Origin: JAWKRB01 sp041389885
Lineage (GTDB): Bacteria; Myxococcota_A; Polyangia; Polyangiales; Ga0077539
Direction of reading: 5' to 3'
Length of the DNA: 64,000 bases
Assembly: GCA_041389885.1 (NCBI GenBank)
Contig: JAWKRB010000005.1
Coordinates: 310,001-374,000, forward strand
Made by a program: the position numbers and the translations under genes. Shown here one piece after another: positions 44,698-53,553 of this stretch; positions within the stretch are counted from its first letter, which is position 1; each line of letters begins with the position of its first letter. Under the pieces are notes generated by a model. That model was not told the DNA's origin. It did not search any database and saw only the letters and a list, made by a program, of their open reading frames with translations.

Positions 44698-45135
44698 TCA
44701 CGTCGGCGCGGGGTGCTCGCTCCAGCGCCCGTCGCGGTGCGAGCGCGCGACGGCGTGGGTGCGAGCGAGCGCGTCGAGCACGGCGCGGGCCTCGGGCGAC
44801 GCGAGGGCGCCCTCCCAGAGCTCGAAGGCGAGGGTGTGCGCCTCGCCCGTGTCGCGCAGCACGAAGTGGTCGATCATCACCCCGAGCGCGTCGGGGCGCA
44901 GCGCGAGGTCGTCGCCGAGGGCGCCGCGGAGCCAGGCGCAGTGAAACGCGCGGCAGCTCTCGGGGCGGTCGGGGTGGATCCCGCAGGCGTCGTCGCGCAG
45001 GTGGTCGCAGGCGCGGCGCGCGGGCTTTCGGAGCTCGACGATCGGGAGCACCACGCAGCACGCGGTGCACGACCCGCACGCGCGCCCTGGGGCGGCGCCG
45101 GGCGCGCGCAGGCGGTCGAGGGAGACGAGGCGCAC
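44698..45135 (-). CDS. YkgJ-type Cys-cluster protein
   Basis: A 145-residue protein. The N-terminal CGSCTACC motif, followed by RRACDHLRDDACGIHPDRP and CRAFHCAWL, matches the YkgJ/UPF0153-type zinc- or iron-binding cysteine-cluster family, whose role is unclear. The remainder is helical. It starts at GTG 45135, 7 bp after the stop of the lipoprotein gene on the same strand, so it is in the same operon. It is convergent with the caspase-like gene. Confidence 0.8.
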   Translation of the reverse strand: MRLVSLDRLRAPGAAPGRACGSCTACCVVLPIVELRKPARRACDHLRDDACGIHPDRPESCRAFHCAWLRGALGDDLALRPDALGVMIDHFVLRDTGEAHTLAFELWEGALASPEARAVLDALARTHAVARSHRDGRWSEHPAPT

Positions 45136-45142
45136 GGCCCGG

Positions 45143-46357
45143 TCAGCGCGGCATGACGGCGAGGTCGTTGATGCGCCAGCGCCCCGGCTGCGCGCTGGTG
45201 TCGAGCATGGCGCAGTCGGTGTTGGCGCCGCCGAAGCGCACGACGGCGTACTGGGTCCCGCTCAGCTCGCAGAGGCCCGCGCCGACCCCGTCCTCGTCGG
45301 GGAAGGCGACGCCCGCGGTGATCGCGGGGCACGGGGTGCTGCACCGCACGGTGGTCAGGAACGTGTTGCCCAGGGTCGACCCCGCGACCTCGCTGGTCGC
45401 GACGTACATCGCCGGCGTGCTGCCGTTGCCCGAGAACGACATCGCGTAGTGACCGCGGCGGTCGACGGTGCGGTAGGCGTGGAGGGCGCGGGCGTTCACG
45501 CGGTTGGTGATGATCCCAGGCATGGTTCGGGAGTGGAGCCCGGTGCTGCCAGGCGAGGTGATGAAGGCCGAGGAGCCGCTCCCGGTGTCGGCGGGGCGCA
45601 CCTGAAGGTACTGCCCCTGGTTGCCCGGAAAGGCCGTCATCGACAGCACCGAGAGGCCGAACTGCATGTTGCTCTGCCAGCGCTGGACCTCGCGGAGGTT
45701 GTTGCTCCGATGGTCGAAGACCCGCACCGACCCGACCGACCCCGGCGGCGAGGAGTTCGTCGCGGTGTAGGCCACGGCGAAGCTCCCCGACCCGTTGGCC
45801 ACGATGTCGAAGATCGACCGCGGCGGCCCCTCCGCCGGAACGTCGCGGATCACCGCGCCGCTCTCGGCGTCGACGACGGAGACCGAGCTCTCGTTGGCGA
45901 CGATGAGCTGCGGCCCGTTGAGCGCGGAGATGTCGTTGAAGGCCACGCCGACCGCGCGCGGGTGCGGGATCGTGAGCGGCAGCGGCGCGCACGCCCGGTC
46001 GTTCGCGAAGGACCAGCGCAGGAGCGTCGCGGTGTTGTTGTCGAGGTTCTCGGCCACCGCGACGAGGTACGGCGCGTTGCACAGCACGGGGGCCACCACG
46101 CCCGTGTCGTTGGGGACCACCACCCCCGTGTCGGTCGGACCGACCACCCCGAGGTCGGTGGGGGCCACCACCCCGGTGTCGTTGGGGGCCACCACCCCGG
46201 TGTCGTTGGGGCCCACCACCCCCGTGTCGTTGGGCGGCGTGACGAGGTCAGGCCGCGGGCCCGCGTCACCGCCCCGGAGGTAGGTGTCGAAATCGATGCT
46301 GCACCCGGCGTGGACGGCGAGCGCGAGGAGGGCCATGGGGCGGAGCGAGCGACGCAT
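45143..46357 (-). CDS. lipoprotein with octapeptide spacer and beta-propeller-like domain
   Basis: A 404-residue predicted lipoprotein (MALLALAVHAGC lipobox). The spacer holds six octapeptides of the type PNDTGVVA (residues ~42-90). The globular part (about 95-400) has repeating four-strand-like blocks such as PQLIVANESSVSVVDAESG and SVGSVRVFDHRSNN, resembling a WD/YVTN-type propeller, and ends RWRINDLAVMPR. It is probably a surface binding protein. Function is unknown. The YkgJ-type gene is 7 bp downstream. Confidence 0.75.
   Translation of the reverse strand: MRRSLRPMALLALAVHAGCSIDFDTYLRGGDAGPRPDLVTPPNDTGVVGPNDTGVVAPNDTGVVAPTDLGVVGPTDTGVVVPNDTGVVAPVLCNAPYLVAVAENLDNNTATLLRWSFANDRACAPLPLTIPHPRAVGVAFNDISALNGPQLIVANESSVSVVDAESGAVIRDVPAEGPPRSIFDIVANGSGSFAVAYTATNSSPPGSVGSVRVFDHRSNNLREVQRWQSNMQFGLSVLSMTAFPGNQGQYLQVRPADTGSGSSAFITSPGSTGLHSRTMPGIITNRVNARALHAYRTVDRRGHYAMSFSGNGSTPAMYVATSEVAGSTLGNTFLTTVRCSTPCPAITAGVAFPDEDGVGAGLCELSGTQYAVVRFGGANTDCAMLDTSAQPGRWRINDLAVMPR
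46088..46231 (-). repeat. 24-bp tandem repeat, six units
   Basis: Six 24-bp units (GGGGCCACCACCCCGGTGTC-type) encode the octapeptide stalk of the lipoprotein. Two units are identical and the others differ at a few positions. The repeat is in frame. Confidence 0.9.
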
Positions 46358-46455
46358 CGTCCGGCGTTGTGGCAGAAGCGCGGGCCGCCGTCACCTCTGC
46401 GGCGATCGTCCGCGGCGGCAGCACACCGAACCCCGGCGTTCACCGGGGCACCGGG

Positions 46456-46830
46456 TCAGAACGCGTCGGCCCCGGCGTCGCCGCAGGGGATGTTCAGCGT
46501 CGGCGCGCGGGGGTCGCAGCGCAGCCCCACGCAGGGGATCAGGGCGCCGCACAGGATGCGGTTGCAGTCGATGTACGTGAGGCACTCGCCCACCGCGGTG
46601 CTCGCGTCGGGGTAACGGCCGTCGGGGCAGGCGCGCAGCGTGCGGTCGTCGGAGCACGCGCCCGCGACGCAGCGACGCAGCAGCCCGCAGGTCGCGCCGT
46701 CGTTGCAGTCGGACTCCGCGACGCAGGGCGTGCCCCCGTCGCGACCCGCCTCCGGGGCCGCCACGCAACCCCCCGCGGTGACGAGAAACGCCAGGACCAA
46801 CACCCCTGGGCCCTGTGAGCGAGCGGCCAT
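46456..46830 (-). CDS. small Cys-rich lipoprotein
   Basis: A 124-residue predicted lipoprotein (VLVLAFLVTAGGC lipobox). The mature domain holds about eleven cysteines (TPCVAESDCNDGATCGLLRRC; GECLTYIDCNRILCG; PCVGLRCDPR), consistent with a disulfide-stabilised small module like those common in myxobacterial secreted proteins. Function is unknown. It is divergent from the DUF2723 membrane protein (56 bp) and 98 bp upstream of the propeller lipoprotein on the same strand. Confidence 0.7.
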   Translation of the reverse strand: MAARSQGPGVLVLAFLVTAGGCVAAPEAGRDGGTPCVAESDCNDGATCGLLRRCVAGACSDDRTLRACPDGRYPDASTAVGECLTYIDCNRILCGALIPCVGLRCDPRAPTLNIPCGDAGADAF

Positions 46831-46886
46831 CGCGGCGCACGATACTGCGCGGGGTGCGCGGGCGCCATGTGCTAGCGTCGGCCGCC

Positions 46887-48629
46887 GTGACGCCGCAGCG
46901 CGCTCGCATCCTCCGCGCCGTCGGAACCCTCGCGATCCTTGCGCTCTACGTCGGCACCGCATCGCCGTCGATCCTCGGGGGCGACAACGGCGAGTTCGCG
47001 ACGCTCTTCGCCGAGTCGGGGGTGGCGCACCCCTCGGGGTACCCTCTGTACACCCTGATCCTCCGGGTGTTCTCGTGGGTGCCGGGGAGCACCCCGGCAG
47101 AGGGCGCGGCGCGGGTCACGGCGCTGCTCGGCGCGCTGAGCGCCCTCGCGTGGTCCCGCGCGGCGCGGCGCTGGGGCGCGGGGGAGGGGGCCTCGCTGGC
47201 CGCCGCGGGGCTCTACGCGACCGCGTCGCTGCCCTGGCGCCTCGCGACCCACGCCGAGGTGTTCACCCTCAACGCGCTCCTCGCGGGGGCCCTCGTCGCC
47301 GTGAGCGGCCCCGACGCGCGCTGGAAGGGAGCCCGCCGCGCCGCCGCCCTGGGCGCCCTCGCGGGCCTGGCCCTCGCGAACCACCTCTCCTGCGTGCTCC
47401 TCGCGCCCATCGGCCTCGAGGCGCTGCTCCGCGCGCGTCGCGAAGACGGCCGCCCCCTGCGCGCGCTCGCCCTCGCGCCGCTCTGCGCGCTGCCGGGCCT
47501 CGCGACCTACCTCCTGCTCCTGGTCTGGGCCCGCGACCCCGGCGAGCGCCTCGTGTGGGGCGCGCCCACGACCCTCCGCGCCCTCGCTCACCACGTCCTC
47601 CGCGGCGACTACGGGACCACCCGGCTCTCGTCCTCCCGCGTCGTCGCCGACCCCGCCGCGCAGCTCGCGTGGCTCGCGCGCTCCCTCGCCGACAACACCG
47701 CCCTCGTGGGCCTCGCCCTCGCCGCCCTGGGCCTCTGGGCCGCGCTCACCCGGGCGCCCCGCCGCCCGTGGATCGCCCTCACCGCCACGCTCCTCCTCGC
47801 CGGCCCGGCGTTCATCACCCGCTTCAACATCACCCCGACGGGCGTGGGCGAGGCGGTGGTCGAGCGCTTTCACCTGCTCCCCCTCGCGCTCCTCGTGCCC
47901 TTCGTCGCCCGCGGCCTCGAGGTCGTCGCCGCGCGGGTGAGCGCGAGGCCCGCCCTGCGCGCCTTCGCGGCCGCGGGGCTGTGCCTCGCCCTCGCGACTC
48001 GCGCCTGGCCCTCGGTGCGCGCCGCGCACGGACCCGAGGTCGAAGACTACCTCCGCGACACGCTCACGGGCGCCGCGCCGCGGGCGGTGATCCTGTGCAC
48101 GGGCGACCAGCGCACCCTGGGGTATCCGTATCTCCAACGGGCGCAAGGGCTTCGGCGCGACGTGCTGGTGATCGACCCCTGGACGCTCCTCGTCCCCGGC
48201 ACCCCCGAGCGCCTCAGCGCGCGGCTGGGCGCGACGATCCCCGCGCCGGTGGAGCGCCACGTGAACACCCGCGCCCTCGCCGCCGCGGCGCTCTCGACGG
48301 GCCGTCCCGTGTACCTCGCCGACCCCTTCTCCCAAGCGATCCTCCGCACGTTCCCGAGCCATCCCGAGGGGGCGATGATCCGCCTCTTGCCCGTGGGCAC
48401 CGCCCCGCCCCCGCTGGCCGCGCTCGTCGCCGAGACCCTGGCGCGCTACGCGGCGTTTCGCGTGACGCCCGCGGGCGGGCCCCTGGGCGCGTGGCAGCGC
48501 AACGCCCGCGAGGACTACCTCACCTCCCTCACCGCCCTCACCCACGCCGCGCTCCGCGAGAGCCGCGCCGACCTCGCCGCCGCGCTGACGGCCCGCGCGC
48601 GGGTCATCGCCCCGTGGCGAGCGTGGTGA
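46887..48629 (+). CDS. DUF2723-type GT-C membrane protein (O-mannosyltransferase-like)
   Basis: A 580-residue multi-pass membrane protein. It begins with a helix and then GGDNGEFATLFAESGVAHPSG, an acidic first-loop motif with HPSGYPLY typical of DUF2723/protein-O-mannosyltransferase-like proteins. About ten helices fill residues 10-400. A soluble C-terminal part of about 170 residues follows (VILCTGDQRTLGYPYLQ). It likely transfers a sugar from a lipid carrier. It starts at GTG 46887 because the upstream frame contains no better start. It is followed at once by the convergent lysozyme gene. Confidence 0.82.
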   Translation: MTPQRARILRAVGTLAILALYVGTASPSILGGDNGEFATLFAESGVAHPSGYPLYTLILRVFSWVPGSTPAEGAARVTALLGALSALAWSRAARRWGAGEGASLAAAGLYATASLPWRLATHAEVFTLNALLAGALVAVSGPDARWKGARRAAALGALAGLALANHLSCVLLAPIGLEALLRARREDGRPLRALALAPLCALPGLATYLLLLVWARDPGERLVWGAPTTLRALAHHVLRGDYGTTRLSSSRVVADPAAQLAWLARSLADNTALVGLALAALGLWAALTRAPRRPWIALTATLLLAGPAFITRFNITPTGVGEAVVERFHLLPLALLVPFVARGLEVVAARVSARPALRAFAAAGLCLALATRAWPSVRAAHGPEVEDYLRDTLTGAAPRAVILCTGDQRTLGYPYLQRAQGLRRDVLVIDPWTLLVPGTPERLSARLGATIPAPVERHVNTRALAAAALSTGRPVYLADPFSQAILRTFPSHPEGAMIRLLPVGTAPPPLAALVAETLARYAAFRVTPAGGPLGAWQRNAREDYLTSLTALTHAALRESRADLAAALTARARVIAPWRAW

Positions 48630-48630
48630 C

Positions 48631-49131
48631 TCAGCCCTCGCGGATCATCGCCACCACCGCGGGGCCGCGCCGCCCCACCTGCCCGTACCACCGCGACGAC
48701 TCGAGCTCCCGCGCCGCGGCCTCGAAGTCTCCGGCGTCGAGGGCCGCGAGGGTCTTGGTGAAGCGCGCGAAGCCGCTCGCGCCGAGGTTGAACGTGAGGT
48801 CGACGCAGGCGTGCTGTCGACGCGCCGACAGCGCGTCGAAGCGAGGGACCAGCCGGTGCGCGCCCTCGATCGCCGCCGCGAGGTCGGGCTCGAAGAGCTC
48901 GTCGACCTCGTCGTCGGTCAGGGTCACCGCGCCGGCGCGCACCCGCGCGAGGTCGTGCCCGAGCGCCGCGAGCTTCGACGACGCGTCGGCCCGGTCGAGG
49001 TTGAAGCCGACGCCGACGGTGGGGTGCCCCGCCGTGTCGACGTAGGCCGTGCGGCGGCGACCCTCGTAGAGCTCGATGTGATCCCAGAGGGCGTCGTAGT
49101 CCTTCGCGTGTGCCATGCGGTCGCGCAGCAT
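48631..49131 (-). CDS. GH24 (T4-type) lysozyme
   Basis: A 166-residue muramidase of the T4-lysozyme/endolysin family. Catalytic residues align by motif: Glu23 (ELYEG), Asp32 (YVDTAG) and Thr38 (HPTVGVGFN). The helical C-terminal lobe has DLTFNLGASGFARFTKTLAAL, as in phage lysozymes. No signal peptide is visible, so export would need a holin or another route, or it may act on prey or its own wall after lysis. Gene origin is probably phage-like, but no other phage gene is nearby. A second in-frame ATG five codons later (49116) is an alternative start. Confidence 0.88.
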   Translation of the reverse strand: MLRDRMAHAKDYDALWDHIELYEGRRRTAYVDTAGHPTVGVGFNLDRADASSKLAALGHDLARVRAGAVTLTDDEVDELFEPDLAAAIEGAHRLVPRFDALSARRQHACVDLTFNLGASGFARFTKTLAALDAGDFEAAARELESSRWYGQVGRRGPAVVAMIREG

Positions 49132-49197
49132 GGCCGCGCGGCGCGAGGACTCGCAAAGAAACGGAGGATCTCACCGCGCCCTCGGCGGATGGACAAG

Positions 49198-49245
49198 GGC
49201 GGTAGCACCGTTAGCGTTGGGGGGGAGTACGCTGGTGCTACCGCC
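49198..49245. promoter_or_regulatory. strong 17-bp hairpin upstream of lysC
   Basis: GGCGGTAGCACC (49198-49209) and GGTGCTACCGCC (49234-49245) pair perfectly over 12 bp. After a 3-base bulge, AGCGT and ACGCT add five more, closing an 11-base G-rich loop. No T-run follows on either strand. It lies between the lysozyme start and the lysC start, 181 bp before lysC. Confidence 0.55.
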
Positions 49246-49327
49246 GCAGACGCTCATCGCACGCGCCGTGCCAGCTCCGAGAGCGCGCCAATTCTCGACA
49301 ATTCTCGCGGCGTTTCGAGACCCTGGC

Positions 49328-49343
49328 ATTGCACATCTGCAAT
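49328..49343. promoter_or_regulatory. candidate operator palindrome upstream of lysC
   Basis: ATTGCA-CATC-TGCAAT is a perfect 6-bp inverted repeat in an unusually A/T-rich spot 83 bp before the lysC ATG. The size and symmetry fit a dimeric regulator site, but chance is not excluded. Confidence 0.3.
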
Positions 49344-49426
49344 CCAGTCTTCAGCGGTGCAAGCGTCGCCGGAGCGGGCTGCGGGTTTCTCGGCGCTTCG
49401 CGGCGGACGTTGGTAGATCCCCGGCC

Positions 49427-50761
49427 ATGCGCTTGATGAAATTCGGCGGCACCTCGGTGGGCGACCCGGCCCGGATCGCGAACCTCTGCGACATCGTGCG
49501 GGGGGCGCTGCCCTTGAAGCCGGTGGTGGTGGTGAGCGCGGCGTCGAAGGTGACCGACATGCTGCTCACGGCGGCGCGGGAGGCCGCGGCGGGGCGCCCG
49601 TCGAGCGAGGCGGTGGAGGCGAGGGTCACGGCGCTCCTCGGGGCCTTCGAGCTCGACGTCGCGCTGGTGGAGGCGGAGCTCTCGGCCCTGCGGCGCACCC
49701 TCGACGCGATCGCGGTGTTTCGCCACGCGTCGCCCGAGGCCCTCGACCTCGTGGCGTCGTTCGGCGAGCGGGTGTCGGCGCGGGCCATCGCGGCGACGCT
49801 GCGGCTCCAGGGCGTCGACGCCGTCGCCTGCGACGCGTGGGACCTCGGGATGATCACCGACTCGAACTTCACCGCCGCCGAGCCCCTCGCCTCGGCGCCC
49901 GCGGCGCTGCGGGCCTCGGTGCGCGCGCGGGTGGACGACGGCAAGGTCCCGGTGATCACGGGCTTCATCGGCAAGACCGAAGACGGGCGGGTGAGCACGC
50001 TGGGGCGCGGGGGGAGTGATTACACCGCGGCCATCCTCGGCGCCGCCGTGGGCAGCGACGAGATCGAGATCTGGACCGACGTGCCCGGCGTGATGTCCAG
50101 CGACCCCAGGGTGGTCCCCGAGGCGCACACGATCCCCGCGCTGTCGTTCAACGAGGCCGCCGAGCTCGCCTACTTCGGCGCCAAGGTGCTGCACCCCAAG
50201 ACCATCCTCCCCGCGGTGCGCAGCGGGATCCCCGTGCGGGTGACTAACACCTTCGAGCCCGCGCACCCCGGCACGGTGATCACCGCCGACGGCGCCGTCG
50301 GCGCCGAGGGCGCCCGCGCCATCGCGCACAAGAAGGGCATCGCCGTGGTCAGCGTGGTCTCGTCGCGCATGCTCCTCGCGCACGGCTTTCTCGCGCGCAT
50401 CTTCGAGGTCTTCGCGCGGCACAAGGTGGTGGTCGACCTGGTCTCGACCAGCGAGGTCAGCGTGAGCTGCACCGTCGACCGCGAAGACGGCCTCGAGGCC
50501 GCCTGCGCCGAGCTCAAAGGCATCGGCGAGGTCACGGTCTCCCGCGAGCGCGCGCTGGTGTGCGTGGTGACCTCCGCGGCGTCGCGCGCGGGCGAGATGC
50601 TCCCCCGGTGCTTCTCCGCCCTCGCCGCCGAAGGGATCGCGGTGGAGCTGATCTCCATGGGCGCCAGCGCGATCAACGTGAGCGTGGTGCTCCCGCAGGC
50701 CGACGTCGAGCGGGCCGTGCGCGCGCTGCACCGCGCGCTCTTCGCGGCGGTGCCGACGTGA
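49427..50761 (+). CDS. lysC: aspartate kinase
   Basis: A 444-residue aspartokinase, the first step of the aspartate pathway (lysine, threonine, methionine, diaminopimelate). Its N-terminal motif KFGGTSVGD has the catalytic lysine. The kinase domain continues through GRGGSDYTAA and WTDVPGVMSSDPR. Two C-terminal ACT domains (about 300-440; VVSVVSSRMLLAHGFL and CVVTSAASRAGEMLPRC) indicate allosteric feedback. Length suits the single-function lysine-type enzyme. The ATG at 49427 starts directly at the motif. It overlaps lysA by 4 bp. Confidence 0.95.
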   Translation: MRLMKFGGTSVGDPARIANLCDIVRGALPLKPVVVVSAASKVTDMLLTAAREAAAGRPSSEAVEARVTALLGAFELDVALVEAELSALRRTLDAIAVFRHASPEALDLVASFGERVSARAIAATLRLQGVDAVACDAWDLGMITDSNFTAAEPLASAPAALRASVRARVDDGKVPVITGFIGKTEDGRVSTLGRGGSDYTAAILGAAVGSDEIEIWTDVPGVMSSDPRVVPEAHTIPALSFNEAAELAYFGAKVLHPKTILPAVRSGIPVRVTNTFEPAHPGTVITADGAVGAEGARAIAHKKGIAVVSVVSSRMLLAHGFLARIFEVFARHKVVVDLVSTSEVSVSCTVDREDGLEAACAELKGIGEVTVSRERALVCVVTSAASRAGEMLPRCFSALAAEGIAVELISMGASAINVSVVLPQADVERAVRALHRALFAAVPT

Positions 50762-51975
50762 GCGCCCCCTGGCTCGGCCCCAAGCGCGCGGCCCGCCTCG
50801 CGGAGCGCTTCGGCACGCCCACCTACGCGTACTCCGCGAAGATCCTCCGGGCGCGTTGCCGCGCGATGGTGCGCGCGTTCCCCGGCACGCAGATTCGGTA
50901 CGCGATGAAGGCCAACGCGAACCCCACGCTGCTGCGCCGCATCCGCGCCGAGGGCCTGGGCGTCGACGCCGTGTCGCGCTGGGAGGTGCGCCTCGCGCAG
51001 GAGCTGGGCTTCACGCGCCAGGAGATCCTGTACTCCGGCAACAACCCCGACAACGCCGAGCTCGACGCCGTGCACCGCGCGGGCGTGATGCTCAACCTCG
51101 ACGCGCTGTCCTCCCTGCGGCGCTACGGCGAGCGCTTCCCCAACAGCCCGGTCTCGCTGCGGCTCAACCTCGAGATCGGCGCGGGGCATCACCCCCACGT
51201 GGTCACCGCCGGGCCCGACTCGAAGTTCGGCCTCGGCGTCGACGAGCTCCCCGAGGCGCGGGCCATCGCCCGGCGCTTCGGGCTCCGCATCACCGGGCTG
51301 CACCAGCACATCGGCAGCGGGGTCTTCGAGCTCGACCTCTTTCTCCGCGCGATGGAGCCGCTCATGGCGCTGCTCCCTGACTTTCCCGCGCTGGAGTTCG
51401 TCGACGTGGGCGGGGGATTCGGCGTGCCCTACCGCGACGACGAGTCGCCCATCGACCTGGAGCACTGGGGCCAGCAGATTCGCGCGCGCATCGGACGCGC
51501 CGTCGCCGACCTGGGACGTCCCCTTCGCCTCGCCATCGAGCCCGGGCGCTACATCGTGTGCGAGTCGGGGGTGCTGGTGACGCGGGTGACCACGGTGAAG
51601 CGCACCCGCGACCGTTGCTTCGTCGGCGTCGACTCGGGGATGCACCACCTGATTCGCCCGGCGCTCTACCAGTCGTTTCACCCCGTGGCCTCGTGGCCCC
51701 GGCGCGACAGCGCCCCCGAGCGCTGCGAGATCGTCGGCCCCATCTGCGAGAGCGGCGACGTGCTCGCCGAGGACCGGACGATGCCCGCGCCCCGCGAGGG
51801 CGACCTCGTGGTGGTGGGCCACGCCGGCGCCTACGGCTTCGCGATGAGCTCGCACTACAACCTCCGGGGGAGGCCCGCCGAGGTGCTGGTGAACGGCGAC
51901 GACATGCGCAGGATCCGCGCGCGGGAGCGCTACCGCGACCTCGTGCGCCCCGGCGACCTGCGCCCTCGGGGCTGA
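50758..51975 (+). CDS. lysA: diaminopimelate decarboxylase (lysA-type PLP enzyme)
   Basis: A 405-residue fold-type III PLP enzyme. Lys51 in IRYAMKANANP forms the Schiff base. The HIGSG loop, DVGGGFGVPY, the phosphate-binding EPGRYIV and the CESGD motif with the partner-site cysteine follow. This fits diaminopimelate decarboxylase, giving lysine from meso-DAP. Related decarboxylases (ornithine, carboxynorspermidine) are less likely given the coupling to lysC. The GTG at 50758 lies within the lysC stop (GTGA), so the two genes form a translationally coupled lysine operon. Confidence 0.93.
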   Translation: MSAPWLGPKRAARLAERFGTPTYAYSAKILRARCRAMVRAFPGTQIRYAMKANANPTLLRRIRAEGLGVDAVSRWEVRLAQELGFTRQEILYSGNNPDNAELDAVHRAGVMLNLDALSSLRRYGERFPNSPVSLRLNLEIGAGHHPHVVTAGPDSKFGLGVDELPEARAIARRFGLRITGLHQHIGSGVFELDLFLRAMEPLMALLPDFPALEFVDVGGGFGVPYRDDESPIDLEHWGQQIRARIGRAVADLGRPLRLAIEPGRYIVCESGVLVTRVTTVKRTRDRCFVGVDSGMHHLIRPALYQSFHPVASWPRRDSAPERCEIVGPICESGDVLAEDRTMPAPREGDLVVVGHAGAYGFAMSSHYNLRGRPAEVLVNGDDMRRIRARERYRDLVRPGDLRPRG

Positions 51976-52056
51976 GCGGCACGGGGCGCCCGCCCCGCGG
52001 GGGACGCGGCGTCTCGACCGTGCTAAGGGCGACGGAATCTTCACCTTCGCCCCGAC

Positions 52057-52060
52057 GGAG
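52057..52060 (+). promoter_or_regulatory. ribosome binding site supporting the GTG at 52066
   Basis: GGAG five bases before GTG 52066 favours this start over the GTG at 52060, which the SD itself touches. Confidence 0.45.
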
Positions 52061-52065
52061 TGCTC

Positions 52066-53538
52066 GTGCGTCTTTCTGCCCCGATGTGTCTCGCCCTCTC
52101 CCTCGCCGCCGCCGCGTCCGCCGTGCCCGCCCCGGCCGACGCCGTGGTGGTCGCGCGGGTCACGCGGCGCGGGTACATCCTCACCGACGACCCTGATTTC
52201 GCAGACTTCGGCGACCAGATCCCCGCGGGCAACACGCGCGAGACCTACCGCTTCATTCAAGAGGTCACGAGCGCGCTCTCGTACCACCAGGGCTTTCTCC
52301 CGGGGCGCTTTCTGGCCTCGATGCAGCTCCCCTCGACGCAGGACCCGCTCGCGTACTACCTCCCGATTCGCAACGAGGTGCGCGGGCTCGGGATGCGCGG
52401 CGCCGACGGCCGCAGCGAGGTGTTCGACAACAACGCCGCGCTGGGCACGTCGTTCTCCATCGACGGGTACCTGTACCTGAACTCCCTGCGCTTCTACACC
52501 GACCCCCGGGCGGTGAACTACGGGCGCTATTTGATCTGCACGCAGGAGTTCGGGCACCGCTTCGGCGCCTTCGTCGAGACCCCCGCGTACCCCGAGTCGG
52601 TGACCAACGCGCTGGGCGACGCCGGGGCGACGACGGGCGACGCCGAGGTGGGCGACGCCGAGGTGGGCGACGCCGAGGTCGACGCGAGCGCGCCCGACGT
52701 GGTGCTCCCCGCGGCGCTCGCGCGCGACGCGCTGCTCGGCCGCGGCAACCGCACGACCACGGGCGTGGTGGTGAACCGCTCGCACTGGAACTACTTCTTC
52801 AACTCCGGCGGCTCGCCCATGGAGGGGAACAACTGGGAAGAGCTGTCTCCCGGCATGTTCCGCACGGGGCGCCCGACCTTTCGCTTCTCAGACTTCGACC
52901 TCTACCTCATGGGTCTGATCCCTCGGGACCAGGTCCGCCCCGGCTTTCTCATCGTCGACCCGCAGAACGTGCCGCGGGGCGTCGGCCGCGACTCTCCTCC
53001 CGAGTTCTACAACCGCACCGTCTCGGTGCGCGGACGTCGCGTCGACATCACCATCGACGACGTGGTGCGGCAGAACGGCGTGCGCAACCCGCCGTACCCG
53101 AGCGCGCCGCGGGAGCTCGACGTGGTGTGGATCCTCTGGGCCCCCGTGGGCGCCGTCGACAACGCCCTCGCCGACGAGTTCGACGAGGCCATCGACTCCT
53201 GCGCGCTGGGCTACAGCACCTCGACGGGCAACCGCGGCCGGCTCAACGCCGTCGTCGCCCCCGCCACCATCGTCGACGCGGGCGAGAAGACCGACGCGTC
53301 TCGCCCCGACATCACCCTCCCCGAAGACGTGACCCGCCCCGGCCCGGACGACGACGGCGGCGTCGCGTCCGACGCGGGCCTCGCGGCCGACGCGACGGTC
53401 ACCGCCGACGCGGGCGCCCCGCCGCCCCCCGCCGAGGGCTGCGGCTGCGCGGTCCCCGGCGCGCGTCGCACCCGGAGCGTGTTCGCGCTCGTGGCCCTCG
53501 CGGCCTTCGCCGCGCGCCGCCGCCGCCGCCGCGACTGA
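52066..53538 (+). CDS. secreted protein with degenerate HExxH site and MYXO-CTERM-type tail
   Basis: A 490-residue exported protein. The signal peptide is followed by a metalloprotease-like domain in which the zinc helix reads QEFGH (160-164) where relatives have HEFGH, so the first ligand is Gln. Right after it comes an Asp-rich insert with three GDAEV repeats (about 190-205). The domain then continues (RSHWNYFFNSGGSPMEGN; DFDLYLMGLIP). The C-terminus has an Asp/Ala spacer, a GCGC pair, a hydrophobic helix and a run of Arg, the layout of MYXO-CTERM surface-sorting tails. It is probably anchored and exposed. Catalysis is doubtful. Confidence 0.82.
   Translation: MRLSAPMCLALSLAAAASAVPAPADAVVVARVTRRGYILTDDPDFADFGDQIPAGNTRETYRFIQEVTSALSYHQGFLPGRFLASMQLPSTQDPLAYYLPIRNEVRGLGMRGADGRSEVFDNNAALGTSFSIDGYLYLNSLRFYTDPRAVNYGRYLICTQEFGHRFGAFVETPAYPESVTNALGDAGATTGDAEVGDAEVGDAEVDASAPDVVLPAALARDALLGRGNRTTTGVVVNRSHWNYFFNSGGSPMEGNNWEELSPGMFRTGRPTFRFSDFDLYLMGLIPRDQVRPGFLIVDPQNVPRGVGRDSPPEFYNRTVSVRGRRVDITIDDVVRQNGVRNPPYPSAPRELDVVWILWAPVGAVDNALADEFDEAIDSCALGYSTSTGNRGRLNAVVAPATIVDAGEKTDASRPDITLPEDVTRPGPDDDGGVASDAGLAADATVTADAGAPPPPAEGCGCAVPGARRTRSVFALVALAAFAARRRRRRD
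52636..52680 (+). repeat. 15-bp tandem repeat, three units
   Basis: Three units of GGCGACGCCGAGGTG (last base C in the third) encode GDAEV x3 in the insert of the MYXO-CTERM protein. The repeat is in frame. Confidence 0.85.
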
Positions 53539-53553
53539 GCGCCGCGTCTCCCT

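Noticed and set aside
48631..49131. Prophage remnant around the lysozyme
   Set aside because: Only the GH24 gene looks phage-like. Neighbours are a DUF2723 protein and lysC.
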